Origin: JBLIRR01 sp049472395
GTDB taxonomy: Bacteria > SZUA-182 > DTGQ01 > JBLIRR01
Direction of reading: 5' to 3'
DNA length: 14,017 nt
NCBI GenBank assembly: GCA_049472395.1
Contig: JBLIRR010000075.1
Location: forward strand, 1 to 14,017
Part shown: piece by piece, positions 1 through 6,158 of the stretch
Numbering within the stretch: position 1 is the first letter of the stretch
How the letters are laid out: each line of letters opens with the position of its first letter
Translations under genes and position numbers: made by a program
Notes under the pieces: generated by a model
Told to the model about the DNA's origin: nothing
The model's database searches: none
The model's input: only the letters and a program-made list of their open reading frames with translations

Positions 1-384
1 TCCCCTGATTTCATCATGGTTGTGGATCAGAGCGGTACCATTCACTATATTAATCGCATTTTGGCGGACCTTACCATAGAAGAAATGATTGGAAAGCCTC
101 TGTATAACTTTCAACCGCCTGAGTCACGTGATAAATACAAGGCTCTGCTTGCACAGGTCTTTCAGGGCGGAAAGATGCAAACAATCGAAGTGCCCGTCAC
201 CGGACCGGACGGGATCATTACCTGGTATGAGACCGGTATCGTTCCTATCAAGGATAATGAAAAGGTTGTCTCCGCCATGTTATTTACTAAAGATATAACC
301 GGTCGCAAGGAGGCACAGAAGGAATTTGACAATACTATTGCACATTTAAAGAAGCAGCTGCAGAGGTTCAAAAGCAATGATTAA
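1..384 (+). CDS. PAS-domain sensor protein, 3' end only
   Basis: The reading frame is open from the first base, so the true start lies upstream of the window; the ATG at 16 is inside the PAS fold and is not the start. The 127 visible residues begin in a PAS core (the SPDFIMVVDQ stretch, then GTIHYINR, then a PxxG-type loop) and end with the typical PAC closing strand ITGRKEAQKEF. A short charged helix follows and the protein stops at TAA 382-384. PAS domains sense small ligands, redox state or light, or act as dimer interfaces. No histidine kinase or other output domain follows in this frame, so the output is either upstream or supplied by the kinase gene that starts 35 bases later, probably in the same operon. 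The PAS call is firm; the sensed signal is unknown. Confidence 0.85.
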   Translation, partial: SPDFIMVVDQSGTIHYINRILADLTIEEMIGKPLYNFQPPESRDKYKALLAQVFQGGKMQTIEVPVTGPDGIITWYETGIVPIKDNEKVVSAMLFTKDITGRKEAQKEFDNTIAHLKKQLQRFKSND

Positions 385-419
385 TTTTCCCATTGAAAGG
401 GAGAAGGAGGGGGTGAGAA

Positions 420-1730
420 ATGGGGGGGAAGGATTCTGAAAACAAACAAAAACCTGGTATTCTTCGTCAAAGGGCTGAAGAGAGACTTCGGTTACACAAG
501 GGCGCGCAGAGCAGAGCCTATGAAGCAGATACCCAACGATTGATCCAGGAGTTGCAGGTTCATCAAATAGAGCTCCAGATGCAGAATGAAGAGCTTCAGC
601 GTATACAGCTAGAACTGGAAAAGTCACGCCAAAAATATTTTGATTTATTTGACCTTGCCCCTTTAGGGTATTTAATATGTAATAGATACGCAATTATTCA
701 AGAGGCCAATCTAACCGCTGCCACCATGCTGGGAGTGAAAAGGGGCCGGTTGCTGAAGCAGCCTCTATCAAAGTATATTATCAGCAAGGACCAGGATATC
801 TTTTATTTACACATAAAGAATCTTACAAAAGAACAAATCCAGCAGAATTGCGAACTGAGGATGTTAAAGAAAAAGGGTCTTCAATTCTATGCACACTTAG
901 AGAGCCGCCCCATAAATGATGATCAAGGCGCTATGGACCAATTTCGGGTACTACTTATTGATGTTACGGACCGAAAGGAATCTGAAGAAAGAATTGAAAA
1001 AATGGTTGATGAACGGACCAAAGAACTAGTAAAAACTCAGGTCGAATTAGAAAAGGCAAAGCGGCTCTCTGACATAGGCCTTCTTGCTGCAACCGTTGCC
1101 CATGAGCTTCGCAATCCTTTAGGAGTTATCAAAATAGCCTCGTATAACATACGAAAGAAAATACATAATCCATTATTAGATAAACATCTTGATAATATAG
1201 AGCAGAAAATATCAGAAAGCGATCAGATTATAAATAATCTTTTGGGTTATTCGCGTATCACAATGCCACATTACCAAACAATAAATATCAAAGACATTCT
1301 GGATGAGTGTATCAGGAATAAAAACAACCTCTGCTCTGGGAGACAGATTGCTATTGTTAAGGAATATACTGCCATAAAAAATATAGTTATCGAGGCGGAC
1401 CCTTATCAGCTCAAGGAGATTATTAATAATATTTTAGATAACGCATGCCAATCTTTCGCCGCTAATAAAAAAGGTATGATTGAAATAAAGGCTCACCTCG
1501 TTGATAACAAAAGTATCAGGATAAGCTGCACAGACAATGGTGGTGGGATAGACAATGAATATCTGGAAAAAGTATTTGAACCTTTTTTTACTCTAAAATC
1601 AAAGGGCACAGGATTAGGCCTTGCTATTTGCAGGCAGTTAGCCTCCATTCACGGTGGGACAATAGACATCAAGAGTGAAAAAGGGAAAGGAACAACTGTT
1701 GCAGTGAATTTACCTACGAAAAAAGAGTGA
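420..1730 (+). CDS. PAS-domain sensor histidine kinase (cytosolic)
   Basis: A complete 436-residue kinase that autophosphorylates a histidine and should pass the phosphate to an unlinked response regulator. The start is set by AAGGAGG at 404-410, nine bases before the ATG. A heptad-rich helix (about 36-72, with repeated LQ/EL) is followed by a PAS domain (about 72-185), a linker helix (187-215), and a HisKA domain with the H-box AHELRNPLG (phospho-acceptor H228). The HATPase domain carries the N-box NNILDNA (N337/N341), G1 DNGGG (372-376), F-box EPFF (387-390) and G2 GTGLGL (396-401). All catalytic boxes are intact. No membrane segment or receiver domain is present, so it is soluble. The nearest neighbour is the upstream PAS gene; no regulator is encoded in the window. 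The N-terminal coil plus PAS arrangement is common in environmental bacteria, but I cannot name the pathway. Confidence 0.95.
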   Translation: MGGKDSENKQKPGILRQRAEERLRLHKGAQSRAYEADTQRLIQELQVHQIELQMQNEELQRIQLELEKSRQKYFDLFDLAPLGYLICNRYAIIQEANLTAATMLGVKRGRLLKQPLSKYIISKDQDIFYLHIKNLTKEQIQQNCELRMLKKKGLQFYAHLESRPINDDQGAMDQFRVLLIDVTDRKESEERIEKMVDERTKELVKTQVELEKAKRLSDIGLLAATVAHELRNPLGVIKIASYNIRKKIHNPLLDKHLDNIEQKISESDQIINNLLGYSRITMPHYQTINIKDILDECIRNKNNLCSGRQIAIVKEYTAIKNIVIEADPYQLKEIINNILDNACQSFAANKKGMIEIKAHLVDNKSIRISCTDNGGGIDNEYLEKVFEPFFTLKSKGTGLGLAICRQLASIHGGTIDIKSEKGKGTTVAVNLPTKKE

Positions 1731-2025
1731 TCTTGCATCACACATTCTTCTATTTACCCACATCCTTCAGCAAATTGAACTTCTTGTTGTGTTCCCGAAG
1801 CCCCTTCGGTAGCGGTTCCAGCGGCTCTCCCTGACTTTAACGATGCTGACAAGCGGGTTACAGGAATTGATCAGATATAGTCGCATAGCATATAGTCACT
1901 CATGGCTGCGGAGTTCCTTCTCTCCTGCTTTTGCTCACTGCTGTTTTTTTATGCATGGATTATCGTAATTCCTCAAAACTTGCATGTTTGCTTTTACGTC
2001 CTCTATCACCCTATCATTTTTATAC
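1731..2025. other. Intergenic region with possible gene-end remnant
   Basis: This gap separates two genes whose 3' ends face each other. No ORF of useful length lies here. On the minus strand a short open stretch (1750-1836, about 28 codons, ending in TAG) reads as a natural-looking protein tail containing PLPKGLREHNKKFNLL, but a TAA stop sits immediately upstream (1837-1839) and no start is visible. It may be the last piece of a deleted gene; I do not recognise the family. Just after the kinase stop, GTGAT/ATCAC (1727-1741) could form a five-base-pair hairpin without a T-run, too weak to call a terminator. A spaced duplicate of ATATAGTC lies at 1875-1882 and 1890-1897. Confidence 0.3.
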
Positions 2026-2676
2026 TCATCTGATTTTATATTTCGCTTTTTCTGGAATATTGGATACGTCCGGTGGATAGATGTATCGAGGATCAAGGTC
2101 CTTGACAAAAAACATATAATTTAGAGGCAAATCTGCCGATTTCCATCCGATCTCCGTACTCTCAAGGCCGCCTATCATGTTGATTACATGATTATAACCT
2201 GCCTTGACTACATCATCTGCAGCCTTCGCACTCAGTCTGGAATCTCTTCCGTAGACAATAATTCTGTCATTGGTGGATGTAACCAATTGTTTTACATATT
2301 TTAGAAAATCGGGATTTTTTACAAGTGGGTAATGATTAATGTGAGACTTATGCATTGCACCGGGGGCATACTCAAACTCTTGATCCATGAGTATAAAATT
2401 TTTACTCAAAAAACAATATGGAATGTTATAGGCCCGTGGAATATAGCCCATAAATTGAAACTCTTGTTGGGTTCTGACATCAATTAAGAAAATTTTTACA
2501 TTCTCATATTCCGATTCAGCAATGACACTAAAATTCAGCATTTCAAATACATTATGAACAGTCACATTTTCAGCAAATTTTGCATCATATGCCCAAACAG
2601 GATTTAAAGTAAAGGCTAAGCCTATGAATAAAAATAAAACAATTATAAATCTCCGCCTATTATTTATTGCCATCAT
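2026..2676 (-). CDS. Exported rhodanese-like protein lacking the catalytic Cys
   Basis: A 216-residue protein with a Sec signal peptide (RRR, then a hydrophobic run, cleavage likely after VWA at residue 29) and one rhodanese-fold domain. The frame opens earlier (ATG at 2697), but AAAGGAG lies inside that extension, eight bases before the ATG at 2676, so I place the start there. The rhodanese hallmarks are the strand LIDVRTQQEF (D66-R68) and GYIPRAYNIPY. The active-site strand reads IIVYGRDSRLSAKAA where active enzymes have a Cys as the first loop residue; here it is Gly143. The following loop and the VIN-GG strand with Trp are kept. By established rhodanese chemistry it cannot form the persulfide, so it is probably a binding or regulatory domain in the periplasm. 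A nine-base-pair inverted repeat sits just upstream. Confidence 0.9.
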   Translation of the reverse strand: MMAINNRRRFIIVLFLFIGLAFTLNPVWAYDAKFAENVTVHNVFEMLNFSVIAESEYENVKIFLIDVRTQQEFQFMGYIPRAYNIPYCFLSKNFILMDQEFEYAPGAMHKSHINHYPLVKNPDFLKYVKQLVTSTNDRIIVYGRDSRLSAKAADDVVKAGYNHVINMIGGLESTEIGWKSADLPLNYMFFVKDLDPRYIYPPDVSNIPEKAKYKIR

Positions 2677-2700
2677 TTTAAACACTCCTTTCTTCATTAC

Positions 2701-2719
2701 TTAAAATCAATGATTTTAA
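2701..2719. promoter_or_regulatory. Perfect 9-bp inverted repeat, possible operator
   Basis: TTAAAATCA, one central A, then TGATTTTAA is an uninterrupted dyad of two nine-base arms. It lies 24 bases upstream of the rhodanese-like gene's preferred start. A second short palindrome, ATTTTATAAAAT (2722-2733), adjoins it. The spacing would suit a dimeric repressor or activator acting near the transcription start, but in such AT-rich DNA chance palindromes are not rare. There is no T-run, so it is not a good terminator. Confidence 0.35.
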
Positions 2720-3075
2720 TTATTTTATAAAATATTCTTTAAAAAATGAGAAATAATTATAAAATAGCTTATCTATTATATTCTCTATTTTTGTTTAATC
2801 ATTATGTTTTCCTCCTTATAATGTATGTATCGGGCGGCTCGACAAGATCACCGGCCAAAACCGAGTATAAAACAGTAAGTTATCTCAAATAAACAAGTAA
2901 TCTGACCACAACCGATTATGGAAAAAAATCGGCCTGCGGTTTCTGCACAGTGAAGCGCATTGATAGTCGTCATTATGGCTTTTTTTTAGAAAAAGAGCAA
3001 CAATTATAAAAATAAAAAGGAAATAGTAAATATGCGTTAGGTTCTTTGTCCGTGATGACCTGGGAAGGAAGGTCG
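2720..3075. other. AT-rich intergenic region, no gene seen
   Basis: Apart from the five-codon ORF, I see no supported gene between the rhodanese-like protein and Enzyme I. A minus-strand open frame (2885-3079, 64 codons, TTG start overlapping the Enzyme I stop) encodes one hydrophobic stretch, but it has no ribosome site of its own and low-complexity AT-driven composition. CCGATT/AATCGG (about 2913-2933) could form a weak hairpin. A TATAAT on the minus strand (2756-2761) could be a -10 box for the rhodanese-like gene, but no convincing -35 accompanies it. Confidence 0.4.
2785..2802 (-). other. Five-codon ORF behind a near-perfect ribosome binding site
   Basis: On the minus strand AAGGAGG (2811-2817) stands eight bases before an ATG (2800-2802) that opens only ATG ATT AAA CAA AAA TAG. 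The site is as good as any in the window but serves a five-residue peptide (MIKQK). It may be the preserved start of a deleted gene, or a leader mini-ORF on the transcript of the rhodanese-like gene about 110 bases downstream. The sequence alone cannot separate these. Confidence 0.3.
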
Positions 3076-4722
3076 TCAACAGCCTAAATTTCTTATGGCA
3101 TTCTTCACGTCCGGAACTAATGCGGCTGACACACTGAGAGACCTAATCCCGGTTCTCAGCAATCTGGGGATAACATCGATCCGGCCCGCAAGCTCCCCAC
3201 AAAGAGACACTGGAGTGTCACCGGATTCCCTGACCACCAATTCGATGAGCCGTAAGATAGTCGGATGCTCATCAATGAAGTACTCAGTAACCAGAGGATT
3301 CTCTCGCCCAGCGGCCATTGTGTATTGAGTGAGGTCATTAGAGCCGATGCTGAAAAAGTCCACATGCTTCTTCAGAGAAGGGATTGACAATGCCGCTGCC
3401 GGTGTCTCGATCATCGCACCGATACGTGGCAACTCGCGAATACCCATCTCAGCGGCCAATCTATAGAAAAGGTCTGTGACTTGGGCAACATCGCTCTCCT
3501 TCGTCACCATAGGTATCAGAACCCCAATGCGGAATTGCTGAGACACTTTCAACAAAGCCCTTATCTGCGCCTTTAAAAGGTCAGGATATGCGTGCAGCAC
3601 TCGCACGCCACGCCGTCCCAGAAAAGGATCGGGTTCAGGTGGCAGATGGAGATAGATCGGATTCTTGTCGGCACCAATGTCGAGAAGACGAACGTCGATA
3701 TGCCTTCCTCGTGCAAGGTAAAGGCTGCCAAGAAGAAACCCCGCAAATTCTTCGTCTGATGGAAAATGCTTAGCTGACAGAAAGAATGGTTCTGTTCGAA
3801 ACAACCCGATCCCATCAGCGCCCCGTTCCATCGCAAGCTTTACATCCTCGCGACTGCGGACGTTGGCCATGACAGAGACCTCAATTCCATCCAAAGTAAC
3901 CGCATGCTCGATGGCGCTAACTTGTACCATCGTTTCCTTGCGCTTTCGCACATCGTCAAGAGATCTTTCGTACCTTTGCAGGGCTTGAGAGTTAGGGTTG
4001 ATCACCGCCGTTCCCTCGGTCCCATTCACCAGCACAACACTTCCCGTGTGAATAGTTTCAAGTAGCCCAGGAATCCCACCCACACAGGGAATGCCTAGCT
4101 CGCGAGCAAGAAGAGCTGCATGCGCTGCGGGGCCAGCGAACTCTGCAAGTACAGCGGCGGTTGACGAACGTGAGAGAAACACTGTGTCCGAAGGGAGTAA
4201 CCGACGCGCGACGAGGACAGTGTTTGCAGGCAGATTCTCGAGGCTGTGTGCGTGAATTCCTGCTAACGAAAGTAATAACCTACGAGATAAATCGTCGATG
4301 TCATCTCCACGCTCACAGAGCACTTCATTATTCATGTCTCTGAATCTGCGGGCTAGCAGTCTGAATACAATTCTGACTCCCTGCTCGGCATTTATAAGCT
4401 CTGCTTCTATAATCTTTTTCAGTTCCTCAACAACAGTGGAATCAAGCAGAATAGCTTCTTGAGCGAGAAAGATATCTGCCGACTGCTCGCCTAACTTACT
4501 CTCAATCTGCTTCGCATCGATAGTCAAGCTCTGTCGTACATCGTCGATTGCCTTCTCAATTCTGGACTTCTCTTCACCGATTTGCGCGCGGTCTATTACA
4601 TAAAGTTGGGAATCTCGCTGAAGCACGTCTCTGTAAACAAATGCCTTCCCTTTAGCAAGCCCTGGTGAGACTCCCTTCCCCACCAGTGTAAACATCTTGT
4701 CTTTTGCCAACTCAGTCTTCAT
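3076..4722 (-). CDS. ptsI: PEP-protein phosphotransferase (PTS Enzyme I)
   Basis: A 548-residue Enzyme I, the cytosolic protein that takes phosphate from phosphoenolpyruvate and passes it to HPr. The frame opens at a GTG (4743), but AAAGGA nine bases before the ATG at 4722 favours the latter. Domains are the helical HPr-binding N-terminal part with the VSPGLAKGKA opening, the swivel domain with phospho-histidine H201 in AGPAAHAALLAR, and the PEP-binding barrel. Barrel residues known from E. coli Enzyme I are all present: R309 in GIGLFRTE, R345, E439 in IETPAA, N462/D463 and R473 in FSIGSNDLTQYTMAAGR, and the acid Cys508 in SLCGELAG. The swivel motif is relaxed from the usual GGxxSH. The last helices are shorter than in E. 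coli (575 residues). No GAF domain precedes it, so it is ptsI-like rather than ptsP. No HPr or permease gene is visible. The gene is more GC-rich than its surroundings. Confidence 0.92.
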   Translation of the reverse strand: MKTELAKDKMFTLVGKGVSPGLAKGKAFVYRDVLQRDSQLYVIDRAQIGEEKSRIEKAIDDVRQSLTIDAKQIESKLGEQSADIFLAQEAILLDSTVVEELKKIIEAELINAEQGVRIVFRLLARRFRDMNNEVLCERGDDIDDLSRRLLLSLAGIHAHSLENLPANTVLVARRLLPSDTVFLSRSSTAAVLAEFAGPAAHAALLARELGIPCVGGIPGLLETIHTGSVVLVNGTEGTAVINPNSQALQRYERSLDDVRKRKETMVQVSAIEHAVTLDGIEVSVMANVRSREDVKLAMERGADGIGLFRTEPFFLSAKHFPSDEEFAGFLLGSLYLARGRHIDVRLLDIGADKNPIYLHLPPEPDPFLGRRGVRVLHAYPDLLKAQIRALLKVSQQFRIGVLIPMVTKESDVAQVTDLFYRLAAEMGIRELPRIGAMIETPAAALSIPSLKKHVDFFSIGSNDLTQYTMAAGRENPLVTEYFIDEHPTILRLIELVVRESGDTPVSLCGELAGRIDVIPRLLRTGIRSLSVSAALVPDVKNAIRNLGC

Positions 4723-4807
4723 CCGTCGAATTCCTTTGGTCACTTAGCGTGAAGCTAGATGGCAGAAATCGCTAAAAAAACAGATAATTATTTATATCCA
4801 TCAATGT

Positions 4808-4835
4808 ATTATAGCACAATAAAGCATGTAAGCAA
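4808..4835 (-). promoter_or_regulatory. Sigma-70-type promoter for Enzyme I
   Basis: On the minus strand a perfect TATAAT (4808-4813), preceded by TGC as an extended -10, lies 16 bases after TTGCTT (4830-4835), a partial -35. Transcription would start near 4800, leaving a leader of roughly 80 bases before the ATG at 4722. Within that leader TTAGCG and CGCTAA (4744-4749 and 4770-4775) can pair. The promoter lies about 23 bases beyond the inferred 3' end of the group II intron, so the intron does not interrupt it. Confidence 0.55.
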
Positions 4836-4857
4836 AATCGGGCTGCGGTTCTATCCG

Positions 4858-5637
4858 ATGCCAGCTAGAAGCGTCGGTTACCCGATGTCTCCCTTAAAGA
4901 TCCATACTTGCAGAACTACTCCTTACGGTTCCTCGGTATACAGTCCGCTTTCGGCCTAGCTTACTTACAGTTACTATGACTAATTGCCCGAAAACCGTCA
5001 GCGCACAAGCTACCCTAACGGCTATCTCACTGATAGCCTATTACGCATTCTGTGAAGTTGCGTTGATATGATTTGTGGTCCCGGTGTTCTTCACATATTT
5101 CCCTTCAATAGTTCGTTACACCCGGCTTCACCTTCCCTTCAGTGAGTCCCTTGGGTCTCTGTTCTTCACCTATCCGGTCAGAATATTCTTCACCATTGGT
5201 ACTATGTTCCGCTACGACTGCCAAAAGCTCTTCTCGGGCTCCTTCTCTTCTCGCTTTCGTCCCCCGATACCTGGACCGCTTCTTTACATTTGTGTTCCAT
5301 TTTATGGCTCACTGATCAGGAGAAGCCGCCTTTACAATGCCAGGGCATTGAGGCCATCCCGGTGCCCCTTTAAGCATCCGGCTATTTCTATCCAAGAAAC
5401 AATAGGCTCTCCCAAGTTCCCAAGCTACTCCACCACCTTAAATACATGCTCCGTTCGCAGATCCCGGTGGTGTCCTGAATTCATCGTCATTACCTACCCA
5501 GGACTGCTGCCTACTGTTCGCTCAATAACATCGGCTTTCTCCCACCAATTATGAAGGGATTATCCTTATGACCACAACTATACATATTTCGGGGCTCAAT
5601 AGCGCGGCTTACATTCTTGCTCCATCTAGCGCCGCAC
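4858..5637 (-). mobile_element. Probable ORF-less group II intron
   Basis: This 780-base block has no supported gene on either strand but looks like structured RNA when read on the minus strand. It opens with GTGCG (5633-5637), the consensus 5' end of group II introns, and ends with hairpins resembling domain V (4899-4931) and domain VI (4864-4893), followed by a terminal AT. Between them are many GC-rich, non-coding segments with GAAA-type loops, of the length expected for domains I-III. No reverse transcriptase/maturase ORF is present: the frame has frequent stops. It would therefore depend on a maturase encoded elsewhere or be dead. Both boundaries are inferred; I could not confirm EBS-IBS pairing with the flank ATGGGA. 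The block is clearly more GC-rich than the DNA to its right. Confidence 0.6.
4864..4931 (-). ncRNA. Group II intron domain V and VI hairpins
   Basis: Read on the minus strand, domain V starts GAACCGTAAGG and ends GCAAGTATGGATC, giving a lower stem (CCGTA with TATGG, including a G-U pair) and an imperfect upper stem, as in bacterial forms of the type AACCGTATGC...GTACGGATC. It is followed by GGGAGACATCGG-GTAA-CCGACGCTTCTA, a domain VI stem with an internal A-C mismatch, a GTAA loop, and an unpaired A in CTTCTA as candidate branch point. The upper stem of domain V has mismatches, so activity is doubtful. Confidence 0.6.
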
Positions 5638-5822
5638 TCCCATTATTGGATTTGTTCGTAGATTTCACTACTGCCCTGTCGACTACACTTTGGGCAGGTG
5701 AGATTTTCCCGAATTTAAAATCTGAATCACCCACTGGGTATAATTATCTAATTTCATAGAACAATCGTCTAATCCTAAAGATTTGGATTTAACTTAACAC
5801 ATTGAGCGATTTGGACGCTTTT
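5638..5822. other. Intron flank, short hairpin and a 24-codon frame
   Basis: Between the intron 5' end and the cyclase remnant no full gene is visible. CTGCCC (5671-5676) and GGGCAG (5692-5697) can form a six-base-pair stem around a GTCGAC palindrome. On the minus strand a frame from ATG 5757 to TAG 5683 reads MKLDNYTQWVIQILNSGK and a few more residues, which looks protein-like, but it lacks a ribosome site and is unassigned. On the plus strand AGCG/CGCT followed by six T (about 5804-5822) is a weak terminator-like element with no obvious gene to end. Confidence 0.3.
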
Positions 5823-6080
5823 TTAAAAAATTACAGATTGATCGGATATCAGATTTTCAATCTTTTCATTCCACCATCTCTCAAGTGAAGTTTTAATATA
5901 TTGAGCTGTTTTTATAAAATCTGGCGCTTCAGATATTTTGAATACAGCTAAGATACAGTCTCCTATTCCTTTTACCATTTCACCTTCACACGCTGAAATC
6001 ACATCCTCTGCTACAGTGTAATAATCATTCATCGTGTTGAATAATTGTTCTGGCGGAATTCCTGATGAATACCTACAAAA
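5823..6080 (-). pseudogene. Fragment of a class III adenylate/guanylate cyclase domain
   Basis: The minus-strand frame contains GIPPEQLFNTMNDYY, then VKGIGDCILAVF, which match the middle of the class III nucleotidyl cyclase fold: the PEE-type helix after the first metal-binding strand, and the IGD strand bearing the second metal-binding Asp. The FxDxxGFT segment with the first Asp is missing; the frame hits a stop at 6090-6092 just upstream of the homology. The last recognisable part (IKTSLERWWNEKIENL) ends at a stop long before the purine-binding residues. The first ATG (6032) has no ribosome site and lies inside the homologous stretch. Without one metal site and the base-binding region it cannot make cyclic nucleotides, so I call it a decayed piece. 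A tiny stand-alone gene is possible but less likely. Confidence 0.6.
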
Positions 6081-6158
6081 ACCTTTTTTCTAATCTTGCA
6101 AAAATAATTAAATTCGGTTCTAATTCTATTAACACCAATAATAAACGCGGAGAACAAA

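Noticed and set aside
346..693. 115-codon minus-strand frame
   Set aside because: Antisense to the PAS and histidine kinase genes, which have strong domain evidence in the other strand.
2885..3079. 64-codon hydrophobic minus-strand frame after Enzyme I
   Set aside because: Starts at TTG overlapping the Enzyme I stop, lacks its own ribosome site and looks AT-driven; kept only as a remark in the intergenic entry.
4759..4959. Short plus-strand frame across the intron 3' end and the Enzyme I promoter
   Set aside because: It runs through the domain V/VI hairpins and the minus-strand promoter; no ribosome site.
5075..5554. 159-codon plus-strand open frame
   Set aside because: It is antisense to the probable group II intron, has unnatural composition (many Ser, Arg, Pro, Phe), no ribosome site and no recognisable domain.
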